Assembly: GCF_002952775.1 (NCBI RefSeq)
Contig: NZ_CP025066.1
Location: forward strand, 434,001 to 498,000
Length of the DNA stretch: 64,000 nt
Reading direction: 5' to 3'
From: Halalkaliarchaeum desulfuricum
GTDB taxonomy: Archaea; Halobacteriota; Halobacteria; Halobacteriales; Haloferacaceae
Positions 35,699-44,360 of the stretch are shown here, in pieces; position 1 is the stretch's first letter; the number at the start of each line of letters is the position of its first letter. The translations under genes and the position numbers were made by a program. The notes beneath the pieces were generated by a model that made no database searches, had not been told where the DNA came from, and saw nothing but the letters and a program-made list of their open reading frames with translations.

Positions 35699-36619
35699 AT
35701 GTTCACGTTCGAAGCGGAGCAAGAGGTGTACGACATTAATGGCGTCAAGATCGGTGGGCAACCCGGCGAGCATCCCACCGTGATGGTCGGCAGTATTTTC
35801 TACAAGGGCGACTCCCTGCTCGAAGACCCGAAAACCGGCGAGTTCGACGAGGAGGGTGCCCGCGAGGCGATCCGGATGGTCGAGGAAACCTCCGAGAAGA
35901 CTGGCAACCCCGCAATGCTCGACGTGATCGGCGACACGCCCGAGGCGCTGATCAAACACGTCGACTTCGTCGCCGAGGAGACCGACATCCCGATCTTCAT
36001 GGACGGCCCGACCCCAAATATTCGATCGAAGGCCGCCAAACACGTCGGCGAGATCGGCATCCAGGACCAGATCATCTACAACTCGATCGAGTCCAGCACG
36101 AAGGAGGTCGACACCGAGATCGAGGCGATCCAGAACGCCGGCATCGACGCCGCCGTCCTGCTCAGCATCGACACCAAGAACCTCACCCTGCAGGGCCGGT
36201 TCGACGCGCTCGACAAGAACCTCGAGGTCGCCGAGGAGGCGGGCATCTCGAAGCCGATCGTCGACCCCGCAGTCATCGACATCCCCGACTCCGGGTTCGC
36301 CGCGAAGGCGATCCACGAGATCAAGGACCGGTACGGCATCCCCGCCGGCTGCTCCCCGCACAACGAAGTGATCCGCTGGGAGATGGAAGACCCACTGAGC
36401 CCGGACACCAAGAAGCTCCGCCAGGCGGTCGCCAACTCCGTCATCGTCCACCTCGGGGCCGACTTCAACCTCTATGGAACGATCCACAGTGCTCCCGAGA
36501 TGTACTCCGTCGTCTCGCAGGCCGACGCCTACGTCGGCTACGCGGCCCAGATGACCGAGCGCCGCCGCCCCTCCCAGGATCACCCGCTGTACAAGATCTT
36601 CCGCAAGGGCGGAAACTGA
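35699..36619 (+). CDS. MtrH/MtgA-like methylcorrinoid:tetrahydrofolate methyltransferase
   Basis: 306 residues from the ATG at 35699; the longer frame from 35246 overlaps metF and is rejected. It is of the MtrH family (start FEAEQEVYDINGVKIGGQPGE, then MVGSIFYKGD, IPIFMDGPTP, AGCSPHNEVIRW). MtrH is the soluble methyltransferase of the methanogen Mtr complex; free-standing relatives such as MtgA and MtoA move methyl groups between a corrinoid protein and a pterin. No other mtr genes are present and the neighbours use folate, so methyl-corrinoid to THF transfer is the likely reaction. Confidence 0.88.
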   Translation: MFTFEAEQEVYDINGVKIGGQPGEHPTVMVGSIFYKGDSLLEDPKTGEFDEEGAREAIRMVEETSEKTGNPAMLDVIGDTPEALIKHVDFVAEETDIPIFMDGPTPNIRSKAAKHVGEIGIQDQIIYNSIESSTKEVDTEIEAIQNAGIDAAVLLSIDTKNLTLQGRFDALDKNLEVAEEAGISKPIVDPAVIDIPDSGFAAKAIHEIKDRYGIPAGCSPHNEVIRWEMEDPLSPDTKKLRQAVANSVIVHLGADFNLYGTIHSAPEMYSVVSQADAYVGYAAQMTERRRPSQDHPLYKIFRKGGN

Positions 36620-36666
36620 AACTCCGATACGCTGGTCGAAAAACGGCGCTTTTGGGCTTCGTCTTT

Positions 36667-38784
36667 TCAGTCGTCCGCGGGCGCGTCGTCCGGTGCCTCC
36701 GCGGGTTCGATCCCGATCTCGACCTCCGCGGCCGCGGCCTTGTACTCGGGGATCTTCGCCCGCTCGTCGAGCACGTCGTTCGTGAGCCGGTTCGCCGAGG
36801 CCGCTGCGAAGTGTGGCGTCGTCCAGACGACACCCTCTTTGATATCCTCAGTGACCTGCGCCAGGAGCGTGATCTCGCCGCGGCGGGACTTGAGCTTCAC
36901 GTACTCGCCGTCTTCGATGCCGTACCGCTCGGCATCGTTCGGATGGATGTCGACGAAGTTCTCTGGGTGCTGCCGGTTCAGCGTCGGCGACCGCCGACTC
37001 ATCGTCCCCGTGTTGTAGTGCTCCTCCAGCCGCGCGGTCGTCAACACGAGGGGGTACTCCTCGTCCGGCGTCTCCTTTGGCGGTTGGTGGGTGACGCCCT
37101 CGATCTGCCCGAGGCCGTTCTCCGTGTCGAACTCATCTTCATAGAGGAACGTGTCCCCTTCGTCGCCGGGTTCATAACAGGGCCACTGGAGCCCTTCCTC
37201 GCCCAGCAGGTCGTAGGTCATCCCGTGGTAGATCGGGCAGACCTGGCGCAGTTCCTCGAATACCTCCTCGACGTCATCGAACCGGAACTTCTCATCGCCG
37301 AACAGCCGGGAGCCGACCTCCATCATGATGTCGAGGTCGTGTTTCGTGTTCTCGTGAACCTTCTCGACCCCCCGCATCCGCTGGACGCGACGGTCGGTGT
37401 TGGTGACAGTGCCGCCGCGTTCGGCCCACGTCGTCGCCGGCAGGATCACGTCGGCCAGCTTGGCGGTTTCGGTCATGAAGATGTCCTGGACGACCATGAA
37501 CTCCAGTTCCTGGAGGCGCTCTTCGACCCGGTTTCCGTCGGGCTCGCTCATGATCGGGTTCTCCCCCATCACGTACAGCCCGTGGACGGACTTTCCGGCC
37601 TCGTGTGAGATCTCCACGTTCGTCAGGCCCGGTTCCGGAGGCACTTCGAAGCCCCACTCCTGCTCGACACTCTCGCGGGCCTCGTCGTCGTCGACGAGCT
37701 GGTAGCCCGGAAGCACGTTCGGCATGGCGCCGACGTCGCAGGTCCCCTGGACGTTGTTCTGGCCGCGAAGCGGATTGACGCCCGTCCCCGGCCGGCCGAG
37801 GTTGCCGGTGATCAACGCCAGGTTGATCTCGTTTTGGACGTTGTCGACTCCGCAGGTGTGCTGGCTCATCCCCATCCCGGTGAAGATGGCGGCGTTGTCG
37901 GCGGTGGCGTACTTCTCTGCGGCTGCTTCGATGTCCGAAAGCGGGACGCCACACTCCTCGGCGGCAGCCTCCTTGTCGAAGTCCTCGAGCGTCTCCGTCA
38001 GGTCGTCGAACCCCTCGGTGCGCTGTTCGATGAACTCCTCGTCGATCCAGCCGTTCTCCAGGATCGTCTTGAGAACGATGTTCAAGAGCGGGATGTCGGT
38101 CCCGGGCTTCAGCTGGAGGTGCATGTGCCGGTCGGTCTCGTCGATCTTGAACGACCGGGTCGTCTTGTTGGCGTGGGGATCGACCTGGATCACCGTCGCC
38201 CCCTCGAGCACTGCCTGCCTGAAGTACTGGCTGTTGGCGATCGGGTGCTGCTCGCCCGGGTTCGCACCCTGGATCCACAGCACGTCCGCCTCGTCGCGGA
38301 GGTCCGCCATACTGTTTGTCATCGCGCCGGCGCCCAGGCTGGTCCGCAGCGCCCACACTGTCGACGCGTGGCACATCCGCGTGCAGTTGTCGACGTTGTT
38401 GGTGCCGTAGCGCCGCGCGAGCTTCTGGAGGAGGTAGTTCTCCTCGTTCATCACCTTCGAGGAGCCGAAAAAGCCCATCGCGTCCGGCTCGTGCTCCTCG
38501 CGGATCCGCTGCATCTCCGAAACCACCAGGTCGTACGCCTCCTCCCAGGTGGCCTCGCGGAACTCGCCGTCCTCCCGGATCAGCGGGTCGGTGAGTCGGT
38601 CTTCGTGGTCGACGACCTCCGTCGCGGCACCGCCCTTGATGCAGACGCGCCCCTCGTTGACCGGGGCCTCGCCCCACGGCATGAACCGCATGTCGCCCGG
38701 CTCCGCTCCGGGTTGGACGGAGATACCACAGCCGACGCCACAGTACGGACAGATCGTCTTCACCGGCTCGTCGTCACTGGACAT
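36667..38784 (-). CDS. fdhA: Formate dehydrogenase, catalytic subunit (Mo/W, Cys-type)
   Basis: 705 residues, the size of FdhF/FdhA. N-terminal [4Fe-4S] ligands C12, C15, C19 and C48; bis-MGD binding domains follow; active-site C138-H139 in NCTRMCHAS replaces the selenocysteine of FdhF. C-terminal molydopterin dinucleotide domain (VKLKSRRGEI) is intact. Start is the ATG ending at 38784, not the GTG 9 nt upstream. Converts formate to CO2. No beta/gamma subunit, FdhD or ferredoxin gene is adjacent, so the electron partner is unknown. It converges with the MtrH-like gene with 47 nt between. Confidence 0.92.
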   Translation of the reverse strand: MSSDDEPVKTICPYCGVGCGISVQPGAEPGDMRFMPWGEAPVNEGRVCIKGGAATEVVDHEDRLTDPLIREDGEFREATWEEAYDLVVSEMQRIREEHEPDAMGFFGSSKVMNEENYLLQKLARRYGTNNVDNCTRMCHASTVWALRTSLGAGAMTNSMADLRDEADVLWIQGANPGEQHPIANSQYFRQAVLEGATVIQVDPHANKTTRSFKIDETDRHMHLQLKPGTDIPLLNIVLKTILENGWIDEEFIEQRTEGFDDLTETLEDFDKEAAAEECGVPLSDIEAAAEKYATADNAAIFTGMGMSQHTCGVDNVQNEINLALITGNLGRPGTGVNPLRGQNNVQGTCDVGAMPNVLPGYQLVDDDEARESVEQEWGFEVPPEPGLTNVEISHEAGKSVHGLYVMGENPIMSEPDGNRVEERLQELEFMVVQDIFMTETAKLADVILPATTWAERGGTVTNTDRRVQRMRGVEKVHENTKHDLDIMMEVGSRLFGDEKFRFDDVEEVFEELRQVCPIYHGMTYDLLGEEGLQWPCYEPGDEGDTFLYEDEFDTENGLGQIEGVTHQPPKETPDEEYPLVLTTARLEEHYNTGTMSRRSPTLNRQHPENFVDIHPNDAERYGIEDGEYVKLKSRRGEITLLAQVTEDIKEGVVWTTPHFAAASANRLTNDVLDERAKIPEYKAAAAEVEIGIEPAEAPDDAPADD

Positions 38785-38895
38785 TTCTATCACTCCAGAA
38801 GGTAACCGGTTTTAGTTTCTCCCGTCCCGTCGTCCCCGGGCTGGCGATCGTGTGTGGATGTCGAGTCATACGTCTCAACCTGCGACTCCAGAGAC

Positions 38896-39516
38896 ATGAA
38901 TCTTTCTCGGGGAAACGTTCACCCCGCTGGACCCCTTGCCCGCCGTATGGAACTCTCGCCCTCGCTGGTCGCCGAGAAAGCCGCCGAGTACCGGAGCGTG
39001 GAACCGCTGTACGCAGTCGAGGCCGACCACCTCGAGATCATGCCGAAGACGTTCGACTCCGGAGAGTACGGCCGCCGCGACGCCCAGTGGCCGGTGCGAT
39101 GGTACTACCGCCGTCACCTCGGGGCGTTTCCGGACCGCGACCGACGCGACGCCGAGAGCCGGTTCCGGGAGAACGACTTCGAAGCGGTGATGGAGTCGAT
39201 CGAGGCCGCGAAACGATCGGAGTCGGCCGCCGACGCCGTCGGTGAGCTCACGGCGCTTTCGGGCGTCGACGTCGGCGTCGCCTCGGCACTCCTCTTTTTC
39301 AGTGATCCCTCACAGTACGTCGCCGTCGGTGCCCGGGAGTGGAACACCCTCGGAACGGCCGGAGAGCTTTCCGAGCCGTACCCGGATCCACTCTCCCCGT
39401 CCGACTACGAACGGTATCTCGGCGCGTGTCGCCGGGTCGCCGATCGTGTCGACTGCGACCTGTGGACGCTTTACCGGGCGCTGTGGCGACTGTCGGACGA
39501 GTCGACAGCCCCATAA
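38896..39516 (+). CDS. Uncharacterised protein inside the one-carbon locus
   Basis: 206 residues from the ATG at 38896; an internal ATG at 38947 (MELSPSLVAEK) is an equally good start. Rich in Arg, Trp and Tyr (WPVRWYYRRHLG) with a helix-hairpin-helix-like LTALSGVDVGVASALLFFSDP and YVAVGAREWNTLG near the middle, which resembles DNA-glycosylase/HhH-type folds of haloarchaeal hypothetical proteins. It sits between the formate dehydrogenase and formate-THF ligase genes but faces the other way. No catalytic motif assigned; it may be unrelated to the pathway. Confidence 0.72.
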   Translation: MNLSRGNVHPAGPLARRMELSPSLVAEKAAEYRSVEPLYAVEADHLEIMPKTFDSGEYGRRDAQWPVRWYYRRHLGAFPDRDRRDAESRFRENDFEAVMESIEAAKRSESAADAVGELTALSGVDVGVASALLFFSDPSQYVAVGAREWNTLGTAGELSEPYPDPLSPSDYERYLGACRRVADRVDCDLWTLYRALWRLSDESTAP

Positions 39517-39548
39517 AAAACGGAAACGTGTGAAAAGCGACCGGCGGC

Positions 39549-41258
39549 CTAGAAGAGGCCGGAGATGGTGCCGTCTGCGTCGATGTCCATGTCGGCGGCG
39601 GCGGGACGACCCGGCAGGCCGGGTAGGTCCATCACGTCGCCAGTTAGCACGACCAGGAAGCCGGCGCCAGCAGACGGGTACACTTCACGCACGTCAAGCG
39701 TCCAGTCTTTGGGGACGCCCTTCTTCGAGGGGTCGTCGCTGAACGAGTGGAACGTCTTCGACATCACGATCGGCATGTCGTCCAGACCCAGCTCTTCCAT
39801 CCGCTCGATGTCGTCTTCGGCCCCGTCGACGTAGTTGACGCCGTCGGCGCCGTAGATCTCCGTCGCCACCGTCTCGACCTTCGATTTGATCGACTCTTCG
39901 GTGTCGTACAGGAACTCGAAGTCCGCCTCGCTCTCCTCGACGGCACCGGTGATCTTCTCGACCAGTTCCACGCCGCCTTCCCCGCCCTCGGAGAAGACGT
40001 TCGAGACGCCCGCCGGGATCCCCTGGGATTCACAGTGGTCGACGACCGCTTCGATCTCCTCGTCGGTGTCCTGCGGGAACCGGTTGATGGAGACGACGAC
40101 CGGCACGCCGAACTGCTGGAGGTTCGCGGCGTGCTTGTCGAGGTTCTCCAGGCCGGCCTCGACGGCCTCGACGTCCGGCTCTTCGAGTTCGTCCATGTCG
40201 GCGGGCCACATGTCCTTGCCGTGGTACTTGAGCGCACGCACGGACGACACCAGCACGATCGCCGACGGCTCGACGTCGCCGAAGCGGCTCACCACGTTGA
40301 GGAACTTCTCGGCGCCCAGGTCCGAGCCGAAGCCCGCCTCGGTGAGCACCCAGTCGGCCATCCCGAAGGCGGCCTGGTCGGCGATCAGCGAGTTGGTGCC
40401 GTGAGCGATGTTCGCGAACGGCCCCGCGTGCACCAGCGCCGGCGTTCCCTCCAGCGTCTGCACCACGTTCGGCTTCAAAGCGTCGCGAAGCAGGATCGTG
40501 GCGGCGCCGGTTGCCTCGATGTCGTCGACGGTGACCGGCTCGCCTTCCTCGTCGTAGGCGACGATGATCCGGCCGACGCGTTCCTTGAGGTCTTCAAGCG
40601 AGTCGGCAAGCGCCAGCACGGCCATCAGTTCGGAGGCGGCCGTAAGCAGGAAGCTCGCCTCGCGAGTCTGACCGCCCGACTCGCCGCCCAGCCCGATCAC
40701 CATGTTGCGCAGCGCGCGGTCGTTCATGTCGATGGCGCGCTTCCAAGAGATGTTGTTCGGGTCGATGTTGAGCTCGTTGCCCTTCGAGATGTGGGCGTCC
40801 AGCATCGCGGAGATGAGATTGTGCGCCGCAGTCAGCGCGTGAATGTCGCCCGTGAAGTGGAGGTTGATGTCCTCCATGGGCAGCACCTGCGAGTAGCCGC
40901 CGCCGGCGGCGCCGCCCTTGATACCGAAGACCGGTCCCAGCGAGGGCTCGCGGATGGCGATCATCGCCTGCCGGCCCGTGTGGTTGAACGCCTGGCCCAG
41001 GCCGACGGTGGTAACCGTCTTGCCCTCGCCCATCGGCGTCGGCGTCATTCCCGTGACCAAAACGAGGTTCGAATCCTCCGACCGCTGGTCTTTGAGACGC
41101 TCGACCGCATCCATCGAGAGTTTGGCCTTGTAGTCGCCGTACAGCTCCAGGTCGTCCTCGGTGAGACCGAACGGCTCGACCACGTCAGTGATGTGTTCCA
41201 GATCGGCGTCCTGTGCGATTTCGTAGTCCGTCGGGAATCCGCTATCGTCTTCAGACAT
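39549..41258 (-). CDS. fhs: Formate-tetrahydrofolate ligase
   Basis: 569 residues from MSEDDSGF (ATG ending 41258). P-loop PTPMGEGKTVTT near 70, REPSLGPVFGIKGGAAGGG, and GDIHALTAAHNL are family signatures, and the C-terminal GDVMDLPGLP is complete. It makes 10-formyl-THF from formate with ATP; in the oxidising direction it yields ATP by substrate-level phosphorylation. It lies between formate dehydrogenase and the methyltransferase, which fits a methyl-to-CO2 route. The gene is on the minus strand, 268 nt after the end of the MttB gene, so it probably has its own promoter. Confidence 0.95.
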   Translation of the reverse strand: MSEDDSGFPTDYEIAQDADLEHITDVVEPFGLTEDDLELYGDYKAKLSMDAVERLKDQRSEDSNLVLVTGMTPTPMGEGKTVTTVGLGQAFNHTGRQAMIAIREPSLGPVFGIKGGAAGGGYSQVLPMEDINLHFTGDIHALTAAHNLISAMLDAHISKGNELNIDPNNISWKRAIDMNDRALRNMVIGLGGESGGQTREASFLLTAASELMAVLALADSLEDLKERVGRIIVAYDEEGEPVTVDDIEATGAATILLRDALKPNVVQTLEGTPALVHAGPFANIAHGTNSLIADQAAFGMADWVLTEAGFGSDLGAEKFLNVVSRFGDVEPSAIVLVSSVRALKYHGKDMWPADMDELEEPDVEAVEAGLENLDKHAANLQQFGVPVVVSINRFPQDTDEEIEAVVDHCESQGIPAGVSNVFSEGGEGGVELVEKITGAVEESEADFEFLYDTEESIKSKVETVATEIYGADGVNYVDGAEDDIERMEELGLDDMPIVMSKTFHSFSDDPSKKGVPKDWTLDVREVYPSAGAGFLVVLTGDVMDLPGLPGRPAAADMDIDADGTISGLF

Positions 41259-41526
41259 AGCTAGGAGAGACAACAGTGTCCACCATTAAGAAAGGTTCTG
41301 TTTAGTCCTTGGCTCGTTTAAGTACACCCGAGGAATAATTCATCTGATTGGCGAATAATCGTGGAAAACGTTGACAAACAGGGGGATTCGCCTGAAATCA
41401 GTAGACGGGGGTCGAACGGAACGGAGGGGGATTGAACGCAGCGAGCGACGAATGAGAATCGGGAGGGGAGCAGGTCACGCCCCGGCGGCGTGGCGGCGTC
41501 GGTGCAACCAGCGGATCGATCTCGGT

Positions 41527-42984
41527 TCAGTAGGCGGTTTCGGTGGCTTCCGCGACGTACGCCTCGAGGTCCTCCTCGATCTCCTCGTCGATCGGCGGTC
41601 GTTCGTACTCCTCGAGCCGGGTTTGCACGCGATCGTGCCCCATCTCGAACCCGGTCTTTTCGCCGTCCTCCTCCCAGTCACCGTGGGAGCGCTTGTCGAA
41701 CACCTCGGTGCGGAAATGCTCGTCGCGAGAGTGCGTCAGCGTGTGTCGCTTGCTGAGGTAGTGGCCCGCGGGTTCCACTTCCGAGATGAGGTCGAACGCG
41801 AAGCTCTCCTTGTCGATCTGGAACCCCTCGTTGATCCGTTCGAGGTTCCGGATCAGCTCGCAGTCGAGGACGAACTTCTCCGGGGAGATCGCCGAGTACG
41901 ACTCCAGGATGCCACACGAGTGGAGCACGAAGTCGATCCCCGAAAACTCCGCGGCGGTGAGCGTCATCATCGATTCGAAGCCGGCCTGGTAGTCGACCGA
42001 CTTGGAGTCGGAGAGGCCGCCGCCGCCCCGTGACGGGACGCCGTAGTACCGCCCCATCTGCCCGGCAAACGAGATGAACAGCGCCGACTCGGGGCTACCG
42101 ATCGACAGCGAGCCGTACCGGACGTCGATGTTCGAAGAGGGGACGCCGTACACGACGGGCGTGCCCGGATTGACGAGCTGTGCCAGGGTGATCCCCGTGA
42201 GGTTCTCCGCGTTCGCCTGTGCCATCGCGCCCGAAAGCGTCGCCGGCCCCGACGCGCCGGCCATCGTGAACGAGGAGACGACCGCGGGCTGGCCGTTCTT
42301 CGCCATCGTGAGCAGCCCGCCCAGCATCTTCTTGTCGAGGCTCCGGGGTGGGACCGTGTTGACCAGCGCTGCCGCGTACGGCTTCGACAGGTCCGGATCC
42401 TCGTGTGCAATGCCGACCATCTCCAGGCCGGCCTCGGCCCGGTCTTCGCCGTACGCCGACACCATCGGCACCTTGTCGGTGAGCGTCAGCGACCGCTTTA
42501 CCATCTCCAGGTGTTTGACCTCCTGGTCGACGTCGTTCGGCTCACAGACGTTGTAGCCGGCGGAGTTGAGCACGTCCTCGGTCTGGACGAGCTTCATCAT
42601 CGTCTCGTAGTCCTCGATCGTCGACTTCCGACGACCGTCCTCGAACGTCCGGACGTTCGGGGCGCCGTAGCCCGGCGCACGCAGCGGCTCCCCGGAGTCG
42701 CCGCCGATCGTGACGTTGTTATCCGGATTGCGCGCGTGGAGCGTGAACGAGGAGGGGGCCGTTTCGACGGCGTCCTCGATCACGTCGCGGGGGATGGTCA
42801 CGACGTTGTCCTCGTGAACCTCGGCGCCGTGTTCCTCGAGGACCTCGATCGCCTCCTCGTGGTTCAGCTGGATCCCGATCTCCTCGATGATGCGGATCGC
42901 TGCCTCGTGGAGCGCTTCCTCACCTTCCTCCGTGAGTCTGTCGAAGGATGGCACCGGCTGTGTTTCCGTATCGTATTCTTTCAC
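41527..42984 (-). CDS. MttB-superfamily methyltransferase without pyrrolysine (MtgB-like)
   Basis: 485 residues, the normal length for the trimethylamine methyltransferase family. The reading frame contains no in-frame amber codon and ends in TGA, so it is a non-pyrrolysine member. Signatures include GRRKSTIEDYETMM, VNTVPPRSLDKKMLGGLL, TLAQLVNPGTPVVYG and PSRGGGGLSDSKSVDYQAG. Non-Pyl members characterised in bacteria demethylate quaternary amines, including glycine betaine (MtgB), proline betaine and carnitine, onto a corrinoid protein. With dimethylglycine dehydrogenase nearby, glycine betaine is the best guess here. On the minus strand with folD 84 nt upstream. Confidence 0.93.
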   Translation of the reverse strand: MKEYDTETQPVPSFDRLTEEGEEALHEAAIRIIEEIGIQLNHEEAIEVLEEHGAEVHEDNVVTIPRDVIEDAVETAPSSFTLHARNPDNNVTIGGDSGEPLRAPGYGAPNVRTFEDGRRKSTIEDYETMMKLVQTEDVLNSAGYNVCEPNDVDQEVKHLEMVKRSLTLTDKVPMVSAYGEDRAEAGLEMVGIAHEDPDLSKPYAAALVNTVPPRSLDKKMLGGLLTMAKNGQPAVVSSFTMAGASGPATLSGAMAQANAENLTGITLAQLVNPGTPVVYGVPSSNIDVRYGSLSIGSPESALFISFAGQMGRYYGVPSRGGGGLSDSKSVDYQAGFESMMTLTAAEFSGIDFVLHSCGILESYSAISPEKFVLDCELIRNLERINEGFQIDKESFAFDLISEVEPAGHYLSKRHTLTHSRDEHFRTEVFDKRSHGDWEEDGEKTGFEMGHDRVQTRLEEYERPPIDEEIEEDLEAYVAEATETAY

Positions 42985-43009
42985 GTCTGGTTGTGATTAC
43001 TTGTGACTC

Positions 43010-43020
43010 CCCCATAAACA
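43010..43020 (-). promoter_or_regulatory. Possible TATA box of the MttB gene
   Basis: On the minus strand TGTTTATGGG lies 26-36 nt before the ATG ending at 42984, so the methyltransferase may be transcribed separately from folD as well as with it. Confidence 0.4.
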
Positions 43021-43068
43021 TTTCCAGGTGCGGCCCGTTGCCGCAGAAAATTCACTGCAGGGTCCAGC

Positions 43069-43962
43069 TCAGGGAAGTTCGATGTCGACGTCGTGCTGGA
43101 GGCTCGCGGCTTTGACCGTGTTGTACAGGAGCATCGTGATCGTCATGGGTCCGACGCCGCCTGGCACGGGCGTGATCGCGGAGGCTTTCTCCTTGGCGGA
43201 GTCGAATTCGACGTCGCCAACCAGTTCGTAGCCCTTCTCGTTGTCTGCGTCCACGCGGTTCACTCCGACGTCGATGACGACCGTGTCCTCGGTGAGCATC
43301 GACCCGTCGACGAACTCCGGGACACCCACCGCGGCGATGACGATGTCGGCGTTTCTCGTCTTCTCGGCCGTGTTTTTCGTCCGCGAGTGACAGACGGTGA
43401 CCGTGGCGTTGCCCAGTTTCGTCTTCTGGATCAGCAGGTTCGCCATCGGCTTGCCCACGATGTTCGACCGACCCACGATCACCGCGTCTTTCCCTTCGGT
43501 GTCGACGCCGGCCGATTCGAGGAGTTTCTGGACACCGAACGGCGTACAGGGTTTGAATCGGGCGTTACCCGCCACCAGTTTGCCGACGTTTTCCGGGTGG
43601 AAGCCGTCGACGTCCTTCATCGGGTCGATGTACTCCAGGACCGCACGCTCGTCGACGTGGTCCGGTACGGGCATCTGGACGAGGATGCCGTGTACCGCGG
43701 GATCCTCGTTGAGCTCGTCGATCTTCTCGAACAGGACGTCCGCGGGCGCGTCCGGATCGATCTCGTGGTGGAAGCTCTCGATGCCGATCTGCTCGCAGGC
43801 CTTCTGCTTCATCGAGACGTACGTCTCGCTTGCGGCGTCGTCGCTCATCAACACCGTCGCCAGCCCCGGCGTGACGCCCTCCTCCTCGAGGGTCCCGATG
43901 CTCGATTCCAGCTCCGACTTGATGCGATCGCCGACCTCGTTTCCGTCGATTATCTCTGTCAT
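43069..43962 (-). CDS. folD: Methylene-THF dehydrogenase/methenyl-THF cyclohydrolase
   Basis: 297 residues. Catalytic Y48-x3-K52 (YVSMKQKA), DVDGFHPENVGKL, the NADP-binding VIVGRSNIVGKPMANLL and the PVPGGVGPMTI signature are all intact. It converts 5,10-methylene-THF to 5,10-methenyl-THF and on to 10-formyl-THF with NAD(P). It links MetF and the dimethylglycine dehydrogenase products to Fhs. It is the first gene of the minus-strand folD-mttB pair and diverges from the corrinoid-protein gene across a 398-nt regulatory spacer. Confidence 0.95.
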   Translation of the reverse strand: MTEIIDGNEVGDRIKSELESSIGTLEEEGVTPGLATVLMSDDAASETYVSMKQKACEQIGIESFHHEIDPDAPADVLFEKIDELNEDPAVHGILVQMPVPDHVDERAVLEYIDPMKDVDGFHPENVGKLVAGNARFKPCTPFGVQKLLESAGVDTEGKDAVIVGRSNIVGKPMANLLIQKTKLGNATVTVCHSRTKNTAEKTRNADIVIAAVGVPEFVDGSMLTEDTVVIDVGVNRVDADNEKGYELVGDVEFDSAKEKASAITPVPGGVGPMTITMLLYNTVKAASLQHDVDIELP

Positions 43963-44130
43963 AGTTGTGGATGTTCGCGCGCACGAGTCGAATCAGCTGT
44001 CGCTCGACCCGTCGCCTTCCGTTCGAAAATTTCTCTGCGATGCTAAGTAAGTTGTTGCTCGGTGTTTCGGGCGTTTATAAGCGAGGCCCGAGTTCCGCCG
44101 GCGACACGCAGCGGAGGCGATCCACTTGAC

Positions 44131-44170
44131 CGATATACAACAATGGTTCTCGGTCGGTATACAACCATAG
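44131..44170 (+). repeat. Two 16-bp direct repeats upstream of the corrinoid gene
   Basis: CGATATACAACAATGG (44131-44146) and CGGTATACAACCATAG (44155-44170) match at 13 of 16 positions with 24-bp start-to-start spacing, a little over two helical turns. They lie in the middle of the divergent promoter and look like a tandem operator for a regulator of methyl-transfer genes. Confidence 0.45.
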
Positions 44171-44320
44171 TGGGACTTGTGAATCTATAATTGTACTCCA
44201 ATCGAACCAATCTAGCATGGAATGGCGCCTCCCGTAAATCAGCTATAGAGCGCCTACTTCACCAGTTCTCGTCATTGAAAGGAAATGAATCCGGCGGTCG
44301 TGTCTGATAAGAAAAACAAG

Positions 44321-44328
44321 CTTTATAG
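44321..44328 (+). promoter_or_regulatory. TATA box of the corrinoid-protein gene
   Basis: CTTTATAG preceded by GAAAAACAAG (BRE-like) lies 33-40 nt before the ATG at 44361, implying a short 5' leader of several nucleotides. Confidence 0.6.
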
Positions 44329-44360
44329 ACAATCATAATCTTTCTCCGGGTACTGGATAC

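Larger units (their letters stand above)
43963..44360. other. Divergent regulatory spacer between folD and the corrinoid gene
   Basis: 398 nt without a credible gene. Holds the folD promoter on the left, a TTTATAAG-type element (about 44082-44089), the pair of direct repeats at 44131-44170, and the corrinoid-gene TATA box at 44321. The right half is markedly AT-rich. Confidence 0.6.

Noticed and set aside
35699-36619. Part of a methanogen Mtr complex (methanogenesis genes)
   Set aside because: No other mtr, mcr or H4MPT genes occur; all neighbouring C1 enzymes are folate-type.
41527-42984. Possible pyrrolysine-containing trimethylamine methyltransferase
   Set aside because: No in-frame TAG occurs and no pylTSBCD genes are present in the window.
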